DNA from: Marthasterias glacialis
Lineage: Eukaryota; Echinodermata; Asteroidea; Forcipulatida; Asteriidae
Assembly: GCA_911728455.2 (NCBI GenBank)
Contig: OU452225.1
Location: 19,564,495 to 19,628,494, forward strand
Length of the DNA stretch: 64,000 nucleotides
Direction of reading: 5' to 3'
Under the pieces are notes generated by a model, which saw only the letters and a program-made list of their open reading frames with translations, was not told where the DNA came from and searched no databases. The position numbers were made by a program, and so were the translations under genes. Numbering within the stretch: the first letter of the stretch is position 1; each line of letters starts with the position of its first letter. Of the stretch, positions 34,738 through 45,028 are shown piece after piece.

Positions 34738-36032
34738 CTGCAAAAACAGCCCACTATACGACGACAACAGAAAACATCAAATCAACACATCTAGAATATC
34801 TTACAGTTGAAGACAACAAACTGCTTGGTTGTCCATCATTCATGACCTCTAGATGAACTTCTAGGATGTCTTGATGATACTGATGTTTACATATGCGTTG
34901 CTCTCCTTTATACCCTGTAGCCTGCAAGATGTCAGTAGAGGTGATTCATTCTGCACTTGACTTCAGGGAACAGTTAGCTACATCTCTGGCTCTGAAAAGT
35001 CAAATTTACAGATACAAAATTGTATGCAGGCCAACAATCCCTTGCAGGGGTGCAGTAAAAACTGGCAAGGACCCCCTCCACCAGTGATATCAGTTTTCCT
35101 TTACCTTGTGAAACTTATCACTGTTTATTTTTAATTTGATTTTTAAACCAGTACTTTACTATCCTTTGTCTTCGTTAAAAGTATACTATAGTAGATTGTA
35201 CTGCAAGAGTTTGAGGAGTAACTTTTTTTAAGCTAAAAAAAGTTTTTTCTTCTTGTTTTATTATCTATGCAGGGGAGGTATTAGAGTGGAATATTTTGAG
35301 CTTCAAGATGACTCCATCTCCTGAACAGGAGATTCCAATAGTTAGGGCAAAGTTAAAGCATAGTCAATAAAATGTTGGTTTTTCAAATCAATCATCACTC
35401 TAAAAAGTACATTGATTTTATGCGCCTTTTGAAAGCGAGGGGGAAATATCTTAATTAAAAAAGGTCTTTTTATTGTTGCCTTTACATCTTAAAGGTGCTC
35501 CAATGTTCAACTTTTACATTTTCTGTTGTGTTTAAACTGTTTATCTCACTTTTTGTGTACCTGGTTTTGCTTGAAGGAGCTTCTGAAGTGTCAAAATTTT
35601 TAATTTTTAAAGGTTCAAATGATTTCCCAAAAATTATTATCACATAATTTACATTTTTTTCCGCAAGAGATATACAAAGAAGAGTGCAGCTCCTAAATCT
35701 TTAATATTGTACTTGATGATAAGTAGATGTCTTTTGAGTTGATAAGCCTTTCTGCAATAAAAACAAATTGCAACAACATCACCCGCCCCCCAATTTTTGT
35801 CATAACAGTGGGGGAAGTTCATGCAAAGCAAGAGGAAAAAATAAACACTTTTCTTTTAGAAACTGATATAAACTTGATGTTTTTAACTGGGTAAAATTTC
35901 AGGCAAACCAACCCCTCTATGCCCCTCTTAACCAGAGAGTCCCCATACACCTATGTGCATTCTGCACAGTTATTACAGAGCTCCATTTGGGACCAGGGGA
36001 AAATGTTAAAATTATACTGTTTGGAAATTCAC

Positions 36033-36318
36033 CTTTTACTGGAGATTGCAGCTACTTTACCATAGGCTGGTCTTGGACATCTACTTGTTGACGGGTAGAT
36101 GTCTTTGGAGATGCTAACCTTATGTCATAAGCTAATCTTGGACATCTACTTGTTGATGGGTAGATGTCTTCGGAGATGCTAACCTTATGTCATAAGCTGG
36201 TCTTGGACATCTACTTGTTGATGGGTAGATGTCTTTGGAGATGCTAACCTTATGTCATAAGCTGGTCTTGGACATCTACTTGTTGATGGGTAGATTTCTT
36301 TGGAGATGCTAACCCCGA
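36033..36318 (-). ncRNA. Putative minus-strand exon m1 (four repeat units)
   Basis: In complement the acceptor tttgtttgtgttgcag precedes the exon, and aaaag then gtgaatttc follows it. It holds about four units with catctacccatcaacaagta and gtccaagaccagcttatgac cores. It is a member of the seven-copy family listed through 50,306. The unit length is not a multiple of three. Confidence 0.5.
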
Positions 36319-36925
36319 CTGCAACACAAACAAACCGAACAAATTTGCATCAATTACCATTGAAGAACATTACTCATCAGTAAAATAGTTAGGTTCAGAT
36401 AACTTTGCTTTTACCTTAAGGACTTTGTTATACTTTCAATCAAAGTGAAGAAAACCAACCCAGAAATTAAAACTGCAAACAAACTGTTTGAAGAAACTTA
36501 CGCATACAAGGATCAATTTGGATGTTGCAATCAAAATAAGCAACTTTAATTCTGGGGGACGTCAAACGACTGCAACAGTTCTCTTGAGGATTGGTGCTGG
36601 TATAAACTTTATTTTTAGTGAGCTCTCTCAGAATGAGACTACTCTAGCAATTATTTAATGGCATGTAAAATTTAAATTACTAAAAGTTAGGAATCCGTCT
36701 TGATACTTGTGTGTTCGTGAAGATGCATTCCCAAAATCTTTCAAATCTAACCAAAATTAAACCACCACCCAGCCTGTCAACTCTAAAATGATTGCCAAAC
36801 ATACAGAGATATTGGAATAAATTTTAAATGCTACAAGAAATCATCACGTGATAAACGACATGGGAAACAAACTGACTGGGTCAGTTTAATACAGTTTTTT
36901 GGTGAACAAAGACAAATTGACTTTA

Positions 36926-36992
36926 ACGGGTTCTGAACCTGCAACCTCCGGATTAACGCGCCGGCACTCAACCAACTGAGCTATCTAGCACG
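36926..36992 (-). other. tRNA-like sequence (anticodon position GTT), not a true tRNA
   Basis: In complement: tagctcagttggttgag (A box and D arm), then ccggcgcgttaatccgg and gcaggttcagaaccc (T arm). D, anticodon and T arms are visible, but the acceptor stem does not pair and U33 is missing. The same sequence recurs at 42,214-42,282, embedded in a dispersed repeat, so a SINE head is more likely. Confidence 0.5.
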
Positions 36993-37167
36993 ATGATGGC
37001 AGTCTCCCTATCTTGTCAATATCTTTGTTTGAGGGTGCAAATAAGAAGCCAAGAAAATGACTGATACTAACTTCAGTTGATACCACACCAACAATAGACA
37101 TTCTGCACAATTTCTAGAGAGCTTTATTTGGGACCAGGTGTTAAATTTTGTGCCTTCCGGAATTCAC

Positions 37168-37261
37168 CTTTTACTGTAGAGTGCGGCTCCTATATCTTAG
37201 GTTAGTCTTGGACATCTACTTGTTGATGGGTAGACGTCTAGTTTGGAGATGCTAAGCCTTT
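37168..37261 (-). ncRNA. Putative minus-strand exon m2 (single unit)
   Basis: A single-unit copy with acceptor tttgtttgtgttgcag and end aaaag followed by gtgaattcc. Its position in segmental unit 1 matches m3 in unit 2. Confidence 0.5.
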
Positions 37262-38077
37262 CTGCAACACAAACAAATCACACAAGTTGAAACATTTAGT
37301 GTTTAAAAACAATATCCATCAGCAAAACAGTTAGGTTTACAGTTAAGAAAAAGAGGAAGACAACGTGGCACTCATGTGCCGAGGGGCATTGTGGATACAT
37401 TAGTGGGGGCGTTATTGTGTGTAAATCTTAGCGATGTTGTACCTGTGGGTAGGGAAGTATGCATAAGTAGTGGATCTACAGGTAAGTAGAGTGACGTAGA
37501 CACAATGTATACTTAAGGCCTAAAAAAAACTACCACATCAAAGTAACTGTATATACCAATCATAAAGTTTAACATCGCAAATAGTAATTCAGAATATGCA
37601 GTTCTTGATTTGATTCTGAGTCGTGATTGATTAAATAATCTTGTAATTAAAAATAACAAATATTTTAGAAGTACACCAATTGCAAGCATTTTATTTCAAT
37701 CAGTTTTATCAGTATTTTGCCAATATCATCCTGGTAAGGTAAGTCTAAAGCAGGGCCACCATGAGCAGGTCCCAGGATACCAGCCCTACACGCTTTCCAG
37801 ATCGCCAGAGCCATTTCACCCACCTTTCGGCAGGGTCCGGTCCGCCACACCAAGGCAGAACCCCAAGGCAGTCCCCTAGTGTAGTAAAAACGCGGTCCCA
37901 TTACCCCACGGCCAAGACTAGGGACTACTGCCGTTTGCCAACCATGATGCATCTTTAAGATCAACATCCAGCTGTCACCCTTGCCGGCAGTAGGACCCGC
38001 ATGCCAAGTGGAAGTGCCCAGGTCTCTTTAACTTTTCGAATTTTCCGTATTTACCACCATTAATTCTGAATCGAATC

Positions 38078-41000
38078 TCTGCACCACCAATCGAATCTCC
38101 GTACTAACCAATCAAAGTAGGACCCGCATGCCAAGTGGAAGTGCCCAGGTCTCTTTAACTTTTCGAATTTTCCGTATTTACCACCATTAATTCTGAATCG
38201 AATCTCTGCACCACCAATCGAATCTCCGTACTAACCAATCGAATCTTCGCACCACAAATCAAATCTCCAGACCACCAGGCCAATCTTCGCATCACCAATC
38301 GAACCTCCGCACCACCAATCGAACCTCCCCACCACCAATCGACTCTCTGCACAACCAATTGAATCTCCGCACCACCAATCGAATCTCCGCACCACCAATC
38401 GATCCTCCGCACCACCAATCGAATCTCCGCACCGCCAATCAAATCTCCGCACCACCAATCGAATCTCCCCACCACCAATCGAATCTCCCCACCACCAATC
38501 GAATCTCTAAACCAACAATCGACCCTCCGCACCACCAATCGAATCTCCGCACCACCAATCGAATCTCCGCCCCACCAATCGAATCTCCGCACCACCAATC
38601 AAATCTACGCACCACCAATCGAATCTCCGCACCATCATTCGAACCTCCCCACCACCAATCGAACCTCCGCACCACCAATCAAATCTCCGCACCACCAATC
38701 GAACCTCCGCACCACCAATCAAATCTCCGCACCACCAATCGAACCTCCACACCACCAATCAAATCTACTCACTACCAATCAAATCTCCGCACCACCAATC
38801 GAATCTCCGCACCACAAATCGAACCTCCGCACCACCAATCGAACCTCCGCACCACCAATGGAATCTCCGCACCACCAATGGAATCTCCGCACCACCAATC
38901 GAATCTCCAGACCACCAATCGAACCTCCGCACCACCAATCAAATCTACGCACCACCAATGGAATCTCCGCACCACCAATCGAATCTCCGCACCACCAATC
39001 GAACCTCCGCACCACCAATCGACCCTCCGCACCACCAATCGAATCTCCGCACCACCAATCGAATCTCCGCCCCACCAATCGAATCTCCGCACCACCAATC
39101 AAATCTACGCACCACCAATCGAATCTCCGCACCATCAATCGAACCTCCCCACCACCAATCGAACCTCCGCACCACCAATCAAATCTCCGCACCACCAATC
39201 GAACCTCCGCACCACCAATCAAATCTCCGCACCACCAATCGAACCTCCACACCACCAATCAAATCTACTCACCACCAATCAAATCTCCCCACCACCAATC
39301 GAATCTCCGCACCACAAATCGAACCTCCGCACCACCAATCGAACCTCCGCACCACCAATGGAATCTCCGCACCACCAATGGAATCTCCGCACCACCAATC
39401 GAATCTCCAGACCACCAATCGAACCTCCGCACCACCAATCAAATCTACGCACCACCAATGGAATCTCCGCACCACCAATCGAATCTCCGCACCACCAATC
39501 GAACCTCCGCACCACCAATCAAATCTACGCACCACCAATCAAATCTACGCACCACCAATGGAATCTCCGCACCACCAATCAAATCTCCGCACCACCAATC
39601 GAATCTCCGCACCACCAATCGAACCTCCACACCACCAATCGAACCTCCGCACCAGCAATCAAATCTCCGCACCACCAATCGAATCTCCGCACCACCAATC
39701 GAATCTCCACACCACCAATCGAATCTCCGCACCACCAATCGAACCTCCGCACCACCAATCGAATCTCCACACCACCAATCGAATCTCCGCACCACAAATC
39801 GAATCTCCGCACCACCAATCGAACCTTCGCACCACCAATCAAATCTACTCACCACCAATCGAATCTCCGCACCACCAATCGAATCTCCGCACCACCAATC
39901 GAATCTCCGCACCACCAATCGAATCTCCCCACCACCAATCGAATCTCCGCACCCCCTATCAAATCTACGCACCACCAATCGAATCTCCGCACCACCAATC
40001 GAACCTCGGCACCACCAATCAAATCTCCGCACAATCAATCGAACCTCCGCACCACCAATCAAATCTCCGCACCACCAATCGAACCTTCGCACCACCAATC
40101 AAATCTACTCACCACCAATCGAATCTCTGCACCACCAATCGAATCTCCGCACCACAAATCGAATCTCCGCACCACCAATCGAACGTCCGCACCACCAATG
40201 GAATCTCCGCACCACCAATCGAATCTCCAAACCACCAATAGAACCTCCGCACCACCAATCAAATCTCCGCACCACCAATCGAATCTCCGCACCACCAATG
40301 GAATCTCCGCACCACCAATCGAACCTCCGCACCACCAATCAAATCTACGCACCACCAATGGAATCTCCGCACCACCAATCGAACCTCTGCACCACCAATC
40401 GAATCTCCGCACCACCAATCGAATCTCCGCACCACCAATCGAATCTCCGCACCACCAATCGACCCTCCACACCACCAATCGAATCTCCGCACCACCAATT
40501 GAATCTCCGCACCACCAATCGAATCTCCCCACCACCAATCGAATCTCCCCACCACCAATTGACCCTCCACACCACCAGTCAAATCTCCGCACCACCAATC
40601 GAATCTCTGCACCACCAATCGAATCTCCGCACCACCAATCGAACCTCCGCACCACCAATCAAATCTACACACCACCAATCGAAATCTCCGCACCACCAAT
40701 CGAATCTCCGCACTACCAGTCCAATCTCCGCACCACAAATCGAACCTCCCCACCACCAATCGAATCTCTGCACCACCAATCGACCCTCCGCACCACCAGT
40801 CGATTCTCCGCACCACCAGTCAAATCTCCGCACCACCAATCGAACCTCCGCACCACAAATCAAATCTCTGCACCACCAATCGACCCTCCGCACCACCAAT
40901 CGAATCTCCGCACCACCAATCGAACATCCGCACCACCAATCAAATCTACGCACCACCAATCGATATCTCCGCACCACCAATCGAATCTCCGCACCACCAA

Positions 41001-41240
41001 TCGAATCTCCGCACTACCAATCGAATCTCCGCACCACCAATGGAACCTCCCCACCACCAATCGATATCTCCGTACAACCAATCGAGCCTCCGCACCACCA
41101 ATCGAATCTCCGCACCACCAATCGAACCTCCGCACCACCAATCGAATCTCCGCACCACCAATCGAACCTCCCCACCACCATTCGATATCTCCGCACAACC
41201 AATCGAACCTCCGCACCACCAATCAAATCTACGCACTTCC
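38078..41240 (+). repeat. Large 20-bp tandem array (about 150 units)
   Basis: Unit caatcgaatctccgcaccac with frequent aaatctccgc, gaacctccgc, gaatctcccc and aaatctacgc variants, nearly all exactly 20 bp. From 40,680 a few units are lengthened (gatatctccg). Because 20 leaves remainder 2 on division by 3 and no phase of the unit has a stop codon on either strand, frames of 963, 821 and 427 codons arise on the + strand and many more on the minus strand. They are periodic artefacts, not genes. Confidence 0.97.
38521..39520 (+). repeat. 500-bp higher-order repeat inside the 20-bp array
   Basis: The order of unit variants from 38,521 to 39,020 is repeated at 39,021-39,520 with an exact 500-bp (25-unit) offset, including rare variants such as accaccaatggaatctccg and gaatctccgccccacc. 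Confidence 0.85.
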
Positions 41241-42213
41241 AAGGCTCTAGCATCTCCAAATTCATAGTTCAAAAAACGCGTATGTGCTTGCTTGCAATGG
41301 TGTACTTCTTTACAAGATTTTAACTGTGTAGTGCTGCAAAAACAGCCCACTACACGACGACAACTGAAAACATCGAACTAACACATCTAGAATATCTTAC
41401 AGTTGAAGACCACAAACTGCTCAGTTGTTCATTCATGATCTCTAGATAAACTTCTAGGATGTCTTGATGATATTGACGTTTACATATGCATTGCTCTCCT
41501 TTATACCCTGTAGCCTGCAAGATGTCAGTAGAGGTGATTCCCTCTGCACTTGACTTCAGGGAACAGCTAGCTACATCTCTGGCTCTGAAATGTCAAATTT
41601 ATAGATACAAAATTGTATGCAAGCCAACAATCCCTTACAGGGGTGCAGTAAAAACTGGCAAGGACCCCCTCCACCAGTGATATCAGTTTTCCTTCACAGT
41701 GTGAAAAGTCATCATTGTTTATTTTTAACTTGATTTTTAAACCAGTACTTTACTCTCCTTTATCTTCATTAAACTGTGAGAAAGTTTGAAAAGTAACTTT
41801 TTTGTCAAGCTACAAACATTTTATTCTTTTTTTATTATCTATGCAGGGGAGGTATTTGAGTGGTATATTTTGAGCCTCAAGATGTCTCCATCTCCTGATC
41901 AGGAGATTCCAATAGTTAGGGCATTGTTAAACCATGGTCAATAAAATATTGTTGGTTTTTCAAACCAATCATCACTCTAAAAAGTATTACATTGATTTTA
42001 TGCGGAGGGGAATAATATTTTACTTTAAAAAAGTGCTTTTATTGTTGCCTTTACATCTTAAAGGTGCTCCAATGTTCAGTAATTCTGGGGAATGTCAAAT
42101 GCCTGAAACGGTTCTTTTGAGGATTGGTGCTAATATGAACTTTATTTTTTCTCCGAGCTCTCTCAGAACGAGACTAATCTAGCAATTATGTAATGGTGTT
42201 TAAAATTAAAATT

Positions 42214-42282
42214 ATGGGTTTTGAACCTGCGACCTCCGGATTAACGTGCCGGCATTTAACCAACTGAGCTATCTAGCACCAT
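42214..42282 (-). other. tRNA-like sequence, second copy
   Basis: Paralogue of 36,926-36,992. In complement tagctcagttggtta, then cacgttaatccgg and gcaggttcaaaaccc. The acceptor stem is absent. Part of the dispersed unit, not an independent tRNA gene. Confidence 0.5.
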
Positions 42283-42458
42283 GATGGCAGTCTCCCTATC
42301 TTGTCAATATCTTTGTTTGAGGGTGCCAATAAGAAGCCAAGAAAATGACTGATACTAACTTCAGTTGAAACCACACCAACAATAGACATTCTGCACAATT
42401 TCTAGAGAGCTTTATTTGGGACCAGGTGTTAATATTTGATTTTCTTTTTGGAATTCAC

Positions 42459-42551
42459 CTTTTACTGTAGAGTGCGGTTCCTATATCTTAGGTTAGTCTT
42501 GGACATCTACTTGTTGATGGGTAGACGTCTAGTTTGGAGATGCAAGCTTTT
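42459..42551 (-). ncRNA. Putative minus-strand exon m3 (single unit)
   Basis: Same borders as m2 (ttttgtttgtgttgcag; aaaag then gtgaattcc). Paralogous to m2 by the segmental duplication. Confidence 0.5.
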
Positions 42552-43298
42552 CTGCAACACAAACAAAATTAAGTTGAAACATAGTGTTTAAAAACAATAT
42601 CCATCAGCAAAACAGTTAGGTTCCTTTTAACTTCAGATTTTTCCGTACTTTCAATCAAAAATAAATAAAGGCAAAACATTGAAAGCAGCAACAAAAGGAT
42701 TGAAGAAACTCATGCACACCAGGATCATTCGGATTGTTGCAATCAAAATAAAAAACAATAATACAGGCGGGACGTCAACATCTGGTTCTCTTGAGGATTG
42801 CTGCTGGTTTGAACTTCATTATCAAAAAGCTCTCTCTCAGAAAGAAACTTATCTAACAACTGACATACCAAAAATTAAGTTACCAAAAGCTAAGAATTCG
42901 TATTGATATATTTTGTGTTTAACATAAAGCATCCTAAGGTACCTTCCCAAAATCTTTCAAACCCAACAGAAAACCCCCAAAACCGAGCCTGCCAGCTCTA
43001 AAATGATTGGCAAGTATACACTTTGAATGAATTGTAATGCTACAAGTTCAATCAATCAAGCAATCAAAAGATATTTATAAAGCGCCAAAATCAAAAAGTT
43101 TGCTCTGAGGCGCTAATGAGGCACTAGAATGAAGAATAATTATTGATGGTATGCATCCTGAAACAGATGGGCTTAATATGACTGATATTAACTTCTGTTT
43201 CAACCAGACCAACAATAGACATTCTGCACAATTACTAGAGAGATTTATTTGGGACCATCTGTTAATAAATTATTGTAATTCTCTTTTTGGTAACTCAC

Positions 43299-43819
43299 CT
43301 TTCACTGGAGAAGGCTGCTCCTACATCTAGGCTGGTCTTGGACATATACTTGTTGATGGGTAGATGTCTTTGGAGATGCTAAACCTGACTGGAGAGTGCA
43401 GCTCCTTTATCATAGGCTGGTCTTGGACATCTACTTATTGTTGGGTACATGTCTTTGGAGATGCTCAGCCTGACTGGAGAGTGGAGCTCCTTTATCATAG
43501 GCTGGTCTTGGACATCTACTTGTTGTTGGGTACATGTCTTTGAAGATGCTATGCCTGACTGGAGAGTGGAGCTCCTTTATCATAGGCTGGTCTTGGACAT
43601 CTTCTTGTTGACGGGTAGACGTCTTTGGAGATGCTAAGCCTGACTGGAGAGTGGAGCTCCTTTATCATAGGCTGGTCTTGGACATCTACTTGTTGTTGGG
43701 TACATGTCTTTGGAGATGCTCAGCCTGACTGGAGAGTGCAGCAGATCCTTCATCATATGCCGGTCTTGGACATCTACTTGTTGACGGGTAGATGTCTCGT
43801 TTGGAAATGCTAAGCCTGA
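43299..43819 (-). ncRNA. Putative minus-strand exon m4 (about six units)
   Basis: The largest copy at 521 bp, with about six tandem units of 85-91 bp. Its downstream border reads gaaag then gtgagttac, a near-consensus 5' splice site, which is the best evidence that this family is exonic on the minus strand. The upstream border is ttttgtttgtgttgcag. Confidence 0.55.
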
Positions 43820-44163
43820 CTGCAACACAAACAAAATGCACAGTTTGCAACATTTAGAGTTTAAACATTATGTTCTGTCAGTTAAACAGTTAGGCTAAGA
43901 TAAATTGTTTGTACCTAGAATATTTTCTATATCTTCAATGAAAGTGATGGAGAATGCCAACACTGGCAGCAGCAACAAAATGTTTGAAAGGAACTCATAC
44001 AATTAAGGATTATTTGGATTGTTGCAATCAAAATAAGCAACAGTGATTTTGGGGTATCTTTGAATGAATTGTAATGATTCAAGAAAATGACTGTTATTAA
44101 CTTCTGCTTAAACAAGAGCAACAATAAACACTCTGCAAAATTGTGACCGGCTCTGGCAAAACC

Positions 44164-45028
44164 AAGCACTTGGAGTGGAATTTTTATTTTTAGGTTTTGG
44201 CATCACTGGAATGTATAAATCATAAGCTTTATTTTGAGCTATGTTTCAAGAGATTTGGATACAATCTGACAAAGTTACGACACTTTAACAATTGTTAGGA
44301 CAGGATAGATGAAATGGAGATAAACGCCATTAAAGTTACCAAACCAGTTCATTAATATGAGAAAATGATGTACCATCAGTAACTCCTTAGCAACACTATT
44401 AGGATAAAGTGGTATGAACTTGAAACTTTCAACATATCTTTAGCACACATTAAAATAACAGGACAACAAATTACATTTTGGTGGAATAATTTTTATTCAA
44501 GATATGCAAATAAGCAAATTGTAAAAAAAATACACAAAAATTCAGTTAAAGTTATGCATCAATTAAGGGATTGATGGCTTTATTCCAGGCCATTACCCAG
44601 CAATTCAACTGCATGTTCAAATAAGGCATGGATTTGCTGGTATACTTTAATAAGGAATATATGATTTGGTATTTTCAATAACATATCACTGTGGCAAGTA
44701 ATTCATAATTATGCAAAAATATGCAAATGAGTTGAAATTTTTGTAAACACTGAATATTCATGTAGGTCATTCCAGTACGTTTTCTACACACATTTCCATG
44801 TTAATGGGCATTTATTATCATATTTTTGAATGCACAACTATGCTTTATGTGTAAAAACAGGGTGGCATGTGCATGTTTTATCAAGTCCTTACATGATTGG
44901 TCAATGAACCACTTTGTTTTCGTAGCTTGACACAGCTCAAAGCCCAACCATTAATTTGCATCAAAAAAAACAAACAGAGTCGACTTGAACGCAATACTTA
45001 TATCGCCGCATGCCGTGAATGATAATAA
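44164..45028. other. Transposon 3' subterminal region
   Basis: AT-rich, without coding frames. A complement AATAAA at 44,492-44,497 could serve as polyadenylation signal for the transposon gene. The sequence next to the terminus (tttttatttttaggttttgg) shows no long subterminal repeats. Confidence 0.5.

Larger units (their letters stand above)
33690..37359. repeat. Segmental duplication unit 1
   Basis: Collinear with 37,360-42,560 from gaagacaacgtggcactc onward. It contains the DIRS-type terminal repeat, a cctggtaaggttagtctaaag block, the short 20-bp array, and the downstream region to 35,520. About 1 kb (35,512-36,545) has no counterpart in unit 2. Confidence 0.9.
38055..41333 (-). ncRNA. 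Putative minus-strand exon G2 containing giant 20-bp array
   Basis: Counterpart of G1. The acceptor gtgggctgtttttgcag (ending at 41,334) and the donor tggtg then gtaaatacg are preserved, while the array inside has grown to about 150 units. An alternative donor of the same sequence lies at 38,181 because the flank is duplicated. If spliced as drawn, the exon would be about 3.3 kb of minisatellite RNA. Confidence 0.35.
37360..42560. repeat. Segmental duplication unit 2
   Basis: Second copy of 33,690-37,359. It is longer mainly because the 20-bp array has grown from under 200 bp to over 3 kb. At its left flank a stretch of about 125 bp (from aggacccgcatgccaagtgg, near 37,992 and 38,118) is itself duplicated in tandem. 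Confidence 0.9.

Noticed and set aside
36926..36992. True tRNA-Asn gene (anticodon GTT)
   Set aside because: D, anticodon and T arms are visible but the acceptor stem does not pair, position 33 is not T, and it is part of a dispersed repeat unit.
38359..41250. Open frame of 963 codons (and 821 and 427 codons in the other + frames)
   Set aside because: It is the six-frame-open reading of a 20-bp tandem repeat. All frames give the same rotating peptide, there is no non-repetitive domain, and the homologous array in unit 1 is tiny.
34893..41680. Two 64-codon frames (34,893-35,087 and 41,486-41,680) conserved between the segmental copies
   Set aside because: They differ at eight bases, six of them non-synonymous and two synonymous, so there is no sign of protein constraint. 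The similarity is explained by the recent duplication.
35273..41945. Plus-strand terminal-exon-like segments (ttattatctatgcag acceptor, then AATAAA at 35,366 and 41,940)
   Set aside because: Present in both copies only because of the duplication, and on the strand opposite to the better supported exons m and G. Left uncalled.
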